Below the pieces are notes generated by a model. The model ran no database searches, was not told the origin of the DNA, and was given only the letters and a program-made list of their open reading frames with translations. From Rhabdornis inornatus (lineage: Eukaryota; Chordata; Aves; Passeriformes; Rhabdornithidae), in assembly GCA_013397075.1 (NCBI GenBank), contig VWZS01000547.1, forward strand, positions 1,830,390-1,894,389: a stretch of 64,000 bases of DNA. The letters are read 5' to 3'. The position numbers and the translations under genes were made by a program. How positions within the stretch are numbered: the stretch's first letter is position 1; each line of letters opens with the position of its first letter. This document shows positions 23,491 through 34,664 of the stretch, one piece after another.

Positions 23491-26400
23491 AAAGAAAAAT
23501 TCAAAGCAGGAAATTATTAAGAGTGAAATGCATGCTCATATTCTTTCTTCTCTCTAGAACCTTAATGATGGCCTCAGCATTTTCTCTACAATGGGCCTTC
23601 TGGAATTCTTAGGAGAAACTCCAGGAACAGTAATTGAGATTTTTTTTTTTTCTCTCTAACATCTTCCACAGAACTAGTGAGCTGCAGGAAAGGGAGCCTG
23701 TGCTAGGAACCATTTTTGAACCAGTGAATGTGTCAGTAATGCCAAAGATATGACATCAATTCCCAGCTTCAGCCTCCTTCCACAACCTGAGGCTGATCCT
23801 TGCATTTGTCTGTCTTCCTCAGCATAAAAACCTTTCTTCTAATTCATTACTCCTGATTTACAATGCAGCCTCTTTGTTTTGGGGCTCACTTGTCTGGCAC
23901 AGAGTGCCTGACTTGGTCTGGGACACAAAGGCTGCCTGGTTCTATCTTCTGGGTACAGCTGGAATGCAACCCAGTACACTAAGATAATACTTAACTCATT
24001 TTTGTGTTATATTTCTATTTTAATATGACATTTTGACTGTCTTTGTGCCAAAACCAAGCACTGCCCTCCATTTATTTCCCCAGTTCAGCTGCTGTTCACC
24101 TTCACAGCCACAGGTGTGAACCGACACATTGAAAAATCATGCTAAGTCAGACAAATGTCAGATGCTGTTCAGGTAACACCTGCAGGAAATGCTCAGTGCC
24201 TGTACAGCCTTTAATGCTGTGAGAGCCTCTCAGTGAGGCTGAAATGCTTCACAAAGGCTTCTGAGGCCATTCACAGCCCAACCCATGCAATTTCACTTTC
24301 ATTCTGGGATACTGAAAAGGTGCTTGGATTCCAGACAGATGTAAGAGGTGCTTCCTTGGCACCAGGGCTTGGAGAGGGTATTTAAATGGAAGAATTTGAT
24401 CTGGATCAGGTTGAGAAACCCCAGCTCTTTTTACATGCCCTGAAGAGCTCTGGTACTAACACAGGGATAAGTGCACTTTGCTAAGCTTCAAGCAGGTTCA
24501 TTCCAATAAAGCTGATGCTTTAAGAGTCCATCCACTCTGAATTACAGGTAATTAATCTGCTCAGAAAGGCAGAAAGCAAAACATATCTACAGCACCCACA
24601 GTGCCAAAGAGACAAGGGCAGGCTGCTCAGGAGGAGAAGGGCCAGAAATTCTCCATCCAAATGCATTTGCACAACAAAAATCAAGCAGAGACAAAAATCC
24701 AAACCAGCCAACCTCAGTCTCCACAGACATGTGGCTTTTAAACTGACATTAAATTGGAAGTTTCCAATTGGCAGTTCCAATGAATGGACAAATTAGTTGG
24801 TTCTAGGCTGTATCCATCATCATGAGCTCCCAGGCAGGGGCTGAGGGGACACAAAGCAGGATTTGGGTTGCACTCTTAACTCCCATACACACCAAAAGGT
24901 GGTTCTGGCTTTTTGATTTCTCTGTAAACCAAACTCCTCCCTGCTCATGCTGATCACACTCAACATCACTTGAACTTCATCAATAGCTATGGTCCAGGGA
25001 AGGCAGTGGAAGGTTTTTGCATTTGTAGAGCCAAGATTTTGGTTCTAGATTTGTAAAATACTTCAAGCTGAGTGTTTCTGCCCCTCAGTTGCCTTTTGCT
25101 GGTGAAGCCTTCATAAAACCTAATAAATTTCCAGCCCTTGCTGAGTTCTGTACATTCTGTTCTTGATCATAAAGTGGGTTATGATTTACTATTGCCTTCA
25201 GGCAGAGTGTTTGTTGCAATTAAATGCCTTCTATTCAGAAATAGAAATAACCAAGGAAGAGTGCCCCAGGAATCTTTTAAAGGGGTTAAAGCCCCCTTGA
25301 TGGGCTCATGGCTGTGAGTCCCAGATTCACAACACTTCTCATCCTAGTAAAGTGATTCTCAAAACACTGAAAACTCTATTTTCATATTATTGACACCACC
25401 TTCCCTTTCTATTCAACGTGGACATCAACTCAGCCCTGCAAAAATCTGAAGTCAAACCCAATTTGAATCCAAGCCAAGGGCAGAGATTTGCCATAATTTG
25501 TATTGTTGCAGTGTTTGCAAGCAGGAACAGCTGCCTGCTCCTATTCCCACAGAAAGGAAAAGCTGGTGCCTCTCCAGGAAGCGAGGAGCTAATTGTAGAG
25601 AGATGAAAACAAACAATGGAACGACACCAGGTAGCAGTGAGCTGGCTCTGAGCACAGCATCAGCTGTGGGATTGCTGCAGGAAACTCTCTGCACCAGGCT
25701 GACCCTGGATCCCAGCACCCTCACCCTGGGTGTGACAGTGAAGGTCACCCAGGCTGGGCTCTGAGGGGCTGGCTGAAGGATGGAAAGGTGGTGGTAAATA
25801 AAATCCAATCCACCTCGTTTGCAAATCTGCTCTTGGCACTAGGGATAAGGTACAGGAAGTAGCAGAAATCAGGGTGGTGAGAAAAGGATATATTTTAGTT
25901 TTCTTGAACAGTCTCTGAAGTGATCTCCAGAGAGGGAGGGGAAGGCTGTGATAACACAGTGTAACCCCATGCTGATAGCAGAACTGCAGCAGCACTGCCA
26001 TGGAGACAGAACTGCTTCTCCTACCATGACATTTGTGACAATGTCACATGGCCCAGTCTTTGCACACTGACATGTCAAGGCTCAAAGACATTTCCTGGTG
26101 CCTTTCAATGTCCAGAGGCATTAAAAACCAAAAGTAAATAACCCCAAACATTTACAGGTGCTGTAAGGCCCGACCATGAGTCAACAACCCATTTATCAAG
26201 AGTTTCTGCACTGTTTGAAGACAGACACAGAGCCTGAAGCCCTCAGCCATCATCACATCCAGGAATTTCATGGCAAGACCCCCCTCCCCAGCAGATTTTT
26301 CCAGGAATGGAAGAATATCAGCATTCTTGCTGACAACTTCTCTCAATAAAATAACTGGAACAGGCTTGGGGAGGGCTTTGCAGACACTTCAGTCTGCACG

Positions 26401-28297
26401 TCTGCTGTCCCTCTCTGTGGTTTATGATCTTCAATACATCACTGGAGGGAAAACGTTGCAGTGATGTATTACTAATAAATCATTAGAGTATTGTCACCTC
26501 GGTGATGAATTGTATGAGCACATTGCTAAAGTCCTGTCCCTCTGAAGACATATTATAGAAAAACAATTTCTTTGGATTTCTTTTTTTTAGGGAGTTAAGG
26601 TGCGTACCACAAGCTTATTTCTCAGCTTTTTTGATCCCTCAAAAGTGAAATCACTATCCAGCATTTCTCTACACCATGTAGGTGAAATACTGTGAAACCA
26701 CTCCACTGCCAACACCACTGGAAAACAGAAAGCAGAACCACATCATCTTAAAGGAATTTCTAGCAGGGTGCAAAACAAAGGTGGCTTGAATATCAAAAAA
26801 AGGCTGAATGTATGAATTTAGCAAAGGATAAAGCATTGCAAACTGGTTCAGCGAGCAGAAGCTTTAAACCACACTGCAGATTCCCCCTTTTCACTGCAGA
26901 TTTCCCAGAGAGGAGTGCTGGCTATTCCCAAGCAGTGCAGGCTCTGAGCACTTTCTGAACTGCCAGGCTCATTCCCACCCCTGCACTGCTCTGTCCTGCC
27001 TCTGTGTCACTTTGAGGAAGGAGCCACCATTGCTCACACTCACATAAAGGAAAAGCAAGGCACAGAAAGGTCGGGTGATTTGCTGAGATCTGATGGCTCA
27101 GAGGAGGATAAGGCCCCCTAAATTCTCTTTACCCACAGCTAACAGGAACATCCCTCAGCTCCTAAGTGCTATTTAATGCCATAGAAGATATTTATTTTGA
27201 CACCTGCACCATTTTCCATGTGTCACAAGCTCCTCTAGCCCTTGTAGCTGTGGTGTCACCTCTTTGAAGCACAGCCACCACAGGCTCATGGCCCTTCTGA
27301 GCTGGTAAGAACTTCCTAAGAGTCAGTTCTAACCTGGTTTCATTTGCACAGGCTTGTGTTGGCTTTCATCTTTCTTTGTAGGATCCATTCTAGTGTCTCT
27401 TAAAAGCACAGCTTGCACCCTTTGTGATTGCTGGGATAACTCTGCCTTCACAGCACCACCTCTTCTTCCTTATCCTACATTTCCCACTTTTCCTTTGAGG
27501 TCCCAAATGGGTTTTTGGTCACCTACTTATGTAGAATGTACAGAAAAGTGGGTGCTCTCAAAATCCATTCCACTACCCTCTTTTCTTGAGCAATGCTGCA
27601 CCCTGGCTTGCACAAAAATGGAAATAATCACAAAATTAATTTGCCATCTGAAAAATACAGCAGTGGCTACTCTAATTTATCTCCTTGATTTGACATAGGT
27701 CCTTTTCCATGCAAGAATTCTCCCTGTATTAATATAAAGGAGATTACAGTCTCAAAAGCTGTGGTTTTCTTTTCCTTCAAAGCTAATTGTCCATCTGTCT
27801 TCCAAAGAGACTAATAATCTGCTTCAGCTAGCAAAAGTCTTGTGTCCAGATAAAGACACCAAGTCTTAAAAGAATGAAGAACAGAAAAAGAGAACAAGGC
27901 AAAGTCTCAAGTTGAGCAGGAGGAGGAATTAATAGCCAAATTTGCCTCAAACTCTTAAAAATTACAGCAGCTCTGGCCCTGCTCCTTTGGCCTAAAGGAA
28001 GAGTAGGAAAGGTAGGGTTTATCCTCTTAATATTGATGTTCAATGAGTTCTGTTAAAAAAATGGGATGCTTGGACACAAGAAGATGAAGTAAATAGTGAA
28101 ATAGAAGTGAGTACAAAAAACACAAGCCACCAATGCCTGAGACTGAGGGGGTCCAAAGATCTGCATTGAAAGTCTTGTTCATCACCTGAACACCTCCATA
28201 AGAAAGTGGCAATCAAATGTAAGGCAGTTCAAACATCTTAGAGCTCACTACCATCATTTGGTCTCAAATCAGTAAAGCATTTATTCAGATAACTTAC
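23491..28297. other. Non-coding DNA, no gene recognised
   Basis: The sequence is mixed, with poly(T) at about 23641-23651 and a palindrome containing CCAAT motifs at 24753-24768. 26440-26590 is AT-rich and resembles a conserved non-coding element (TATTACTAATAAATCATTAG). The best open frames (25452-25808 minus, 118 codons; 27354-27698 plus, 114 codons) show no domain. No repeat family was recognised. Confidence 0.55.
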
Positions 28298-28399
28298 CTC
28301 CTTTTTGCAAGTTCAATTATAGCCACTTCCATGGTATTTTGGGTCTTGACTAATTCAGAAGGTTGCTTCATTTCAGGATATAATAAAATCACTCTCAAA
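28298..28399 (-). CDS. Candidate internal coding exon, product unknown
   Basis: On the minus strand a pyrimidine tract (TTTTTTTTTGTTTAG) ends in a splice acceptor with its AG at plus positions 28401-28400. The exon would run from 28399 down to 28298. It ends in GGAG followed by the strong donor GTAAGTT (28297-28291). The 102 bases are open in only one of three frames. They start with one base completing a codon and end with two, so the exon is phase-symmetric. The peptide contains YPEMKQPSELV and later EVAIIELAKR, with a plausible mix of charged and hydrophobic residues. I do not recognise the family. No second exon of the same gene could be identified in the window, so introns would have to be long. 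The alternative is a decoy exon, which bird introns contain in numbers. Sequence conservation or RNA reads would settle it. Confidence 0.38.
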
Positions 28400-30770
28400 C
28401 TAAACAAAAAAAAAGGAATTCAGAGAGCCTAGTGAGAAACAGAGAAGAAAAAAAAACCTTGAAAGGCAAATATCTTCAAACCTGCTTTTTAAAAGCAGGA
28501 TTAAAAGACAAAAAGCTCTACTGCAAAGAAAAGATGCAAAGCACTTAGAAATGCTATATTTATTCTGGGCAGAATGCAAACTCTCTTCTTCCTTGCCAAG
28601 CCTTCAGATTACATCAGACATCGAGTTTTCCAAATATAGCCTGCTAATTATTGATGGCTTTTTTTTATACCCAAGATAAAAGACTGTCAGGGACTGTTTG
28701 AGAGCTCTTCCAAAAAAAGCCTCAAACTTCCCTTTATCTCCAGGATGAGAGTCTTGGATACTCTGGCAGGAACTATGGATGCCCAGATGCTGCTCCTAGA
28801 AAGATCTCAAGATATTCCATATATAGTTTCCCAGACTTGTATCTGTGACCCCCTGGGGACACCTAATAGATCAGGTGATATCCCACAAAGGATTTAGATC
28901 TATGGAGAAACCTGAGTACAAACTTCTCTGCCAGTCTCCCAGCTTGAACAGCAGCTTCCATTTCCCATCAGTAATAGACATTTGTAATTCCAGACATTTT
29001 TCTGATGGTTCACACACCAAAAAAAAGCTTTTCCAACACAAATTACTCAAAAGAGAACTTGAGCTATGTGGGCATATTTAGCTGAGCTGCAGTTTTCAAA
29101 TCAAATTAGGCATTGACTTGAAGAGCTCACTTAAACAGCATTCAGTTTTCCCAAATTCATGAAAGCTAAAAGTGCATTTTGTTGAGTTGCAGACTGACCT
29201 TGAATTCTGAGGACAGTTAAAACAAAAATAAAACCGGCTTGGAATATACTGCACTACATCATTGTGTAATTGTGTAAATTGTGTCACTCCATGCCAGCAA
29301 AGATGGGAGAGGAGGGTAAGGACAGGAAAATTATCTTTTCTTTCAAATTTCAGCCTGTGCTGTTGCCAAGAAACTTATTAACCAGAACGTTTAAGCAAGG
29401 TGCTCAATTAAAGAAATCCTGGGTTTATCCCCTATGGGTTCACTTGTTGCATTCAAGATTTAGATGGCAACTGGATGAGTGTATAAGGCACTATGTTCCA
29501 CAAATAATTAATAACCTTCATCTTAAAATGAATCACATAGATAAGCCCATGTTCCTGAAGCATGTCTTAGAATAAAATACCTATTAGAAAATATTATATA
29601 ATCCTGGCTCCTGGATGCTGTTATATATTAGTTGCAGTTCCTCTTGCACAGGAAGCTATGTTGATCATTCATAATTTGTTTACTCAGGCTAAGTAAATTA
29701 AGAGTTTTAGAAATACCTATTACACTTCAATAAATCCCATGTTTAATAATTAGTGTTTATTTAGCACACAGTACAATAACTGTCTAATTAAATATAGATT
29801 TGCAAAACTAATTTTAAAGCAATACTGACACTGAAAGGACTGCCAACCCTCTTTTTTTTTTTTTTTTGTTCAATGTTGATTTTGCTATCAATTTCTGTCA
29901 ACTTTTGCAACACTCAGGCAAATTCCTTTTTTCTACATCTTAATGTCACACTCCAGTCCTGGGGTTTTTCTGCCTGCACTCCCTCCCTTCCCACAGATAT
30001 ACTGACATAAGGTGTTTGATTAATTTGAATTCTAATCTTTCCAAGTTGCAGTTCAACATATATTTCATCATACCACAGCAGCAATGAAAACCTGGGCAAG
30101 GCCAAGAAGGCAAAAATGAAACCAGGCATCAATTACCATAAGCACACAGCGAGGCCATGACCCCACAGCAATGGGTGCCAGTTCTGGGCAATACTGAATC
30201 ACTCACAGGATTTATTTGGCCAGAATCAGTCATCACATCCAGACACACAGTAAGAATTCATGCAAAAGGATAAACAGTAGTGTCTCAGCAAAAGCTTGAT
30301 GTCACATTGATGAGGCTTGATCTGCTATAAAGCCCATTGATACCAACATAAGCCACTCTGGGGTTTTGCTTGTTTGTTCAAATTTGGTTTCATATAAACA
30401 CTCAGGGTGATTCAACACCAGACCAGCATGCTCCCTCATGAACCAGTCAATTTTCATTCTATTAATATGAACTAAAGCCAGATTTATTATGGCTGAGTGT
30501 AACTGCTCAGTTCCTCCCAGTTCAGCAAACGTTCTACCTTCGATCCGAGCTCAGAAGCAAATTAGACTTTACACTCTCCTGAGATTCAGGAGCACATTAC
30601 AGCTTTATTATTGCTCCGGAAAGGGACAAAACTTTCGACCCCATTTAGCAGCTGGGTGAGCTTGCACAGCAAGTCTCATGGAGCACAGCGAGGTGATTGG
30701 TGACACCTAACAGGCTTCACTGAGGGAACAGCTTGTGCTGTCCATGGGGGACTTAGAGAGCTGTAAATTA
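28400..30770. other. Non-coding AT-rich DNA
   Basis: No gene is recognised. It contains poly(T) at 29852-29867 and a triple ATTGTGTAA-like repeat at 29261-29287. The AT-rich stretch 29650-29830 has several TAATTA/TTAAT motifs and looks like a possible conserved element or simply low-complexity intron. The 101-codon frame at 29270-29575 (plus) has no recognisable domain. Confidence 0.55.
29852..29867 (+). repeat. Poly(T) tract
   Basis: An uninterrupted run of 16 T (poly(A) on the minus strand), ending at a G. No retroposon body is recognised on the minus side. Confidence 0.9.
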
Positions 30771-31257
30771 GGGGAGAGTGGCTGATATTCACCTACCTGG
30801 ACTTGTGCAAGGCACTGCACACTGTCCCACATGACACCCTTGTCTCTAAACATGGATTTGACAGAGGGACCACTGGGTGGGGAAGGAATGGCTGCTGGTC
30901 ACACCCAGAGCTGGGGCTGGGGTCGAGCAGGGCCCTGTTCTGTTCCTTGGGGTCAGCACTGGGACCAGCCCTGTTCACCAACAGCACGGACAGGGCATCA
31001 CTGCACCCTCAGCACAGCTGGCAGCAGCACCAAGCTGTGCTGACACACACAGGAAGGAAGGAATGCCATCCAGAGGGATCTGTCTCTGGTTCCCAGAAAA
31101 GCTGTGGCTGCCCCTGGATCCCTGGAAATGTCCAAGGCCAGGTTGGACAGGGCTTAGAGCACCCTGGGATAGTGGAAGATGTCCCTGCCCATGGCAGGGG
31201 TGGAACAAGATGATCTTTAAGGTCCCATCCAACCCAAACCATCCTGTGGCTCTACAG
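30771..31257 (+). mobile_element. CR1 LINE copy with internal deletion, 3' end intact
   Basis: The 5' part begins in the reverse transcriptase, with TYLDLCKALHTVPHDTLVSK corresponding to the usual YLDFSKAFDTVPHDILVSK. It continues through decayed 'GWTTRWIRNWLDG', 'GSVLGPALF' and 'CTLSKFADDTKL' blocks. The FADD catalytic motif is replaced by a sequence reading roughly LAAAP, so the enzyme is dead. At about 31086 the sequence jumps from the 'DAIQRDL' codons straight into the 3' UTR (TTCCCAGAAAAGCTGTGGC). The rest of ORF2 is missing. The UTR then follows the familiar CR1 end: TGTCCAAGGCCAGGTTGGAC, CCATGGCAGGGGTGGAAC and ATGATCTTTAAGGTCCCATC. It finishes in a short degenerate tail (CATCCTGTGGCTCTACAG). 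The 5' end is truncated, as in most CR1 insertions. Confidence 0.92.
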
Positions 31258-34200
31258 TAAGTGAGCAATGCCCTCCCAGCAGTGCTGCCCTGCAGCCTGT
31301 ACCTGCTGCTGAGCTGTGACTTCAACACCATCACTATGGATCACATCAGTGTGATTCTAGCCTGGCTTGCTCCCTGCTTCCAGCAGGTTTGTAAGCAATT
31401 AAAATTAATGACATGCAGATACCTACAGAAAAAAAGCTCTAGAAAAATCAAAGTGGAATTTGTGTCACATCAGTGTAAGTCCCTGACCATAACCTGACAT
31501 CCCAGGCACATCCCTCCCTTCTCCACCCCCAAAACAAAAGCACCTGAGTTTTGTATCCCAGTAAAATATTGTTTATCTAGCTCTATGGGGTTTTGCTTTC
31601 AGCTATAACCACCTTAACATGCCATAATTTCCTTTTCTGTTGGGTTGTCATCATTCCCTTCTTCCCTGCTCTCTGGAGAGTCAAAGTGTAAATAAACCAC
31701 CCAGAGCAAAGTTTCATCTCCTCTGTTCTGGAGTCAGGAGGCAGAGTCACCCTCCTGAATGTTGTGAACTGGGGCTGATTCCAAGTGGTGAGGGTCCCAC
31801 TGTGGCTGGGTTCAAGACAGCTGGTTCACATCTTTTCCTGCAGGAATATTCTAACAGCTCCCAAAATACCCTCTACATGTCAGTGACTTGCACTGAAGGG
31901 ATTTCCAAGCTCAGTCAGGCACTAGAGCAAAGCACCCAGTGCCTCATTTCACTGGCCAGACATCCTCAGAACCCTCCTGAGTGGGCCTTACTTGCTTTTT
32001 TTGCTGGTGTTTTCAGGGTTACAGGTAATGCTGCCTTCCTGATGTGCATGATGAAAGGACTTTTATGAAAAGCCTCTGATCTGGTATTTCTGTACTTCTC
32101 CAAAGCCTGACAGCTGAACTGCTCTCACCTCTACACCAGTCAGTGGAGTTTGGTCAATTGGTGCTGTGCAGGTCTCAGCTGAAATGACACAAAGATGGGC
32201 TACTGCAAAAGGAAATATTTCCCTATTTCATTTTCCCCTTTGTTCTGAGCATGGCAAAGAGGTGGGTTTTTCAAACAAACAAATACTCCTTTGTTCATGA
32301 TCTGAAGGCTGGACTCAAAGCCCTTATTAGCAAGTAAGTGGCTTCAATAAGATCATTTCTGTTGGCAAAGATTGCAGGATTGAGCCCAAATTAATTTTTT
32401 TCCCTGAAACTCTGCAAGTACCCATCTCACACTACCTATATGTCTGCCAGAGAGATTACAGAGAACTTATCAAATGGGAAATAGAAACCAGATTTATGTT
32501 AAGTAGGAATAACTACAGTTGACATTCTCCATCAAATGCTGTTATTCAGAATAAAAATACCAGTCCTAAAATGGAATCAGATGATCTAAAATAAGGCAGT
32601 GTCTTGCTGAATCAATGCCCTGACATATAAATCCTTCAAGAGCTACCAGAAATGAAGTCCCACAGACAGAAGCCTCTACTCCACAGTGAAACAGGGCAGA
32701 GATGCTGAAAATAAGGTGTACTGATGAGCAACAAACCCAGGCTCTTACTTACACTTGTAATCATTGAGGAACACATACAGAGCTGGCTGATTAGCAGCCT
32801 GGAGGTGACATATTAACTCAAATTACCTGGAGTGATTAGAGTAATTTGCTCAGAACCATTAGCAAACAGGAGGCAGGACCAAGCTGAGCCTTGAAAGGCA
32901 GTGCCTGGGAGAGGCCTGTCCAGCATGCCTGAGGAATGTGACTCTGCTGCTGCCATGGAGCACTTGAGTAACTGAGTTAAACCTTGCCATGGCTTTGGTC
33001 TGCCAGAAACCCTCACAGGGATTTTGACCATCTTCAGTTTTGCCCCATGTCATTCCTTCCTAGAGGAGATTCCCTTAATAATCACTCACTTATTCTGCAA
33101 ATTTATTCAAGATATTTCTCTCAAGAACAGTGTTAGAAATGTGATTTTTTAACAAGACAGGTTTAGATGTCTTTATACACTGAGAAAGTTTTGCTGCATT
33201 AAACATGTGTGAGTTACTCTTAGCAGTGTTAAAAGTTACATAGAAATTTGCAGACACCCTTAGAGAATACACCCCAGTAAACATAATTCCTTATAAATCT
33301 AAATGCTAAAACAAAAAAAAATCTGAAGAGATTGACAATGAAAAGTCTCGTCTTATACTCTAAGCCAAGAAGTTTCAATGTTTAGTATTTTCATGTATCA
33401 AAAAGCAATCAGAGGCTCTGCATATCTAATAAACCATATTAATAGCAAGGCAAAATTTTGTTAAGTACATTGATTCAAGCTAATTTGTAACATACATTTG
33501 CTTTACACTTTTCAACCTCCAAGGGCACTTTTTCCCCCCTGCTTTTAACTCTGACACAGACAGATGGATTAGTTTGGTGTTTGGGGTATGTTTCTTGTGG
33601 ATAATTTCATACAGTGGAAGGAGATGGTTTCACTTCTGGGCTGGACACAGCTGGTTTTAAAGGAGTATTTTGTAGAATTACTTGGTGTAACTACTTATCA
33701 CTAATTTGTTTTCTCCTAAACGTGAGAAGGCTCAATTTCCACTGAAGTTCCTTTGGTAAGAGAAAGGAAATTTCATTGTAAAACCAAAATTTGTAAGGGA
33801 CTGGTGTTACTAACATGAGTTGATACCATTTTCCAAGCCTAGTTCATTTGCTAAGAACAAAACAAGTGTTATAGCAGACCTACATTGGAACATGCATATT
33901 TAGGATAAAACTTAGTGTTTTTTCTCTGTGTAACTGAGAATACCAATTGATTAATGCAATAGATCTTCATTATCTATGAAGGGCTTAAATCCCTGCATCT
34001 CTCACTGGAGCCACAGCCTGCATTCAGCTGAGAAAAGCCAAGTAACTCCTCCATCCAAAAGGACAGATTTGATGTGTTTGGAGGGAGGGATTGTGCTCGA
34101 GGGGCAGCAGGGGAAGTGCAGAGGTGGTGGAAGCACAGAAGCAGCACCTGCAGGAAATGTCAAACCCAAAAGCCAAATCCTGAAATCCCCTGGCACAAGT

Positions 34201-34282
34201 GTGGAGGGATGGGGAACCTGCAAGGCCAAGCTGCCTCCAAACAATTCCCTTGGGTTTCAGGGGCTGCTTGTGGATCCCATTG
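31258..34282. other. Non-coding DNA, no gene recognised
   Basis: No repeat family or exon could be supported. The 142-codon frame at 31640-32068 (plus) lacks any motif. A minus-strand donor-like GTAAGTAAG lies at about 32754-32746 and follows a short frame readable as AANQPALYVFLNDYK, but its acceptor is mediocre and its phase does not match the 28.3 kb candidate exon. It is not annotated as an exon. Confidence 0.55.
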
Positions 34283-34664
34283 TGTAGCAATTATGTTGAG
34301 ATGGACACAACTGGCACCAACACTAGTCTTTTATTAAAAGCCTTTTGTGCCTTCTTTCAGGCAACTCTGACTCCTTTCCTCATAGGCAGCTCCACACAGC
34401 TCTGACTCCTTCCCTGCTTCTCTCTGTAGTTTCCTTCTTCCCTCTACAAGACTGGACAAACCCCAGCCTGTCCCTTACCCAGCCACCTAACCCTGTCCAT
34501 CCCTCACACAACATCTCACCTTGTCTGTCCCTTGCACAACCACATATCCTGTACCTCCTCACAGCACAGCCAGCAGAGTCCAACTCAAACTGCAGCAGAC
34601 TCTGGGTCTCAAGCTCCAACTGCATCTGCAACTCCCTCCCAACGAGCTGACCCACTCTGTTACA
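34283..34664 (-). mobile_element. Possible solo LTR of an endogenous retrovirus
   Basis: On the minus strand the segment starts TGTAACAG (34664) and ends TTGCTACA (34283), giving short imperfect inverted ends of the TG...CA type expected of LTRs. A poly(A) signal AATAAA lies on the same strand at 34335-34330, about 47 bases before the proposed 3' end. Upstream is a region with repeated GTCAGAG and GGGACAG-type motifs that would fit a U3. No internal retroviral sequence is adjacent and no convincing target-site duplication flanks the ends, so the boundaries are tentative. It could equally be unrelated single-copy DNA with a chance AATAAA. The surrounding block is unusually rich in CT on the plus strand. 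Confidence 0.28.

Noticed and set aside
32740..32830. Short minus-strand frame (AANQPALYVFLNDYK) before GTAAGTAAG
   Set aside because: The acceptor is mediocre, an in-frame stop lies just upstream, and the phase is incompatible with the other candidate exon.
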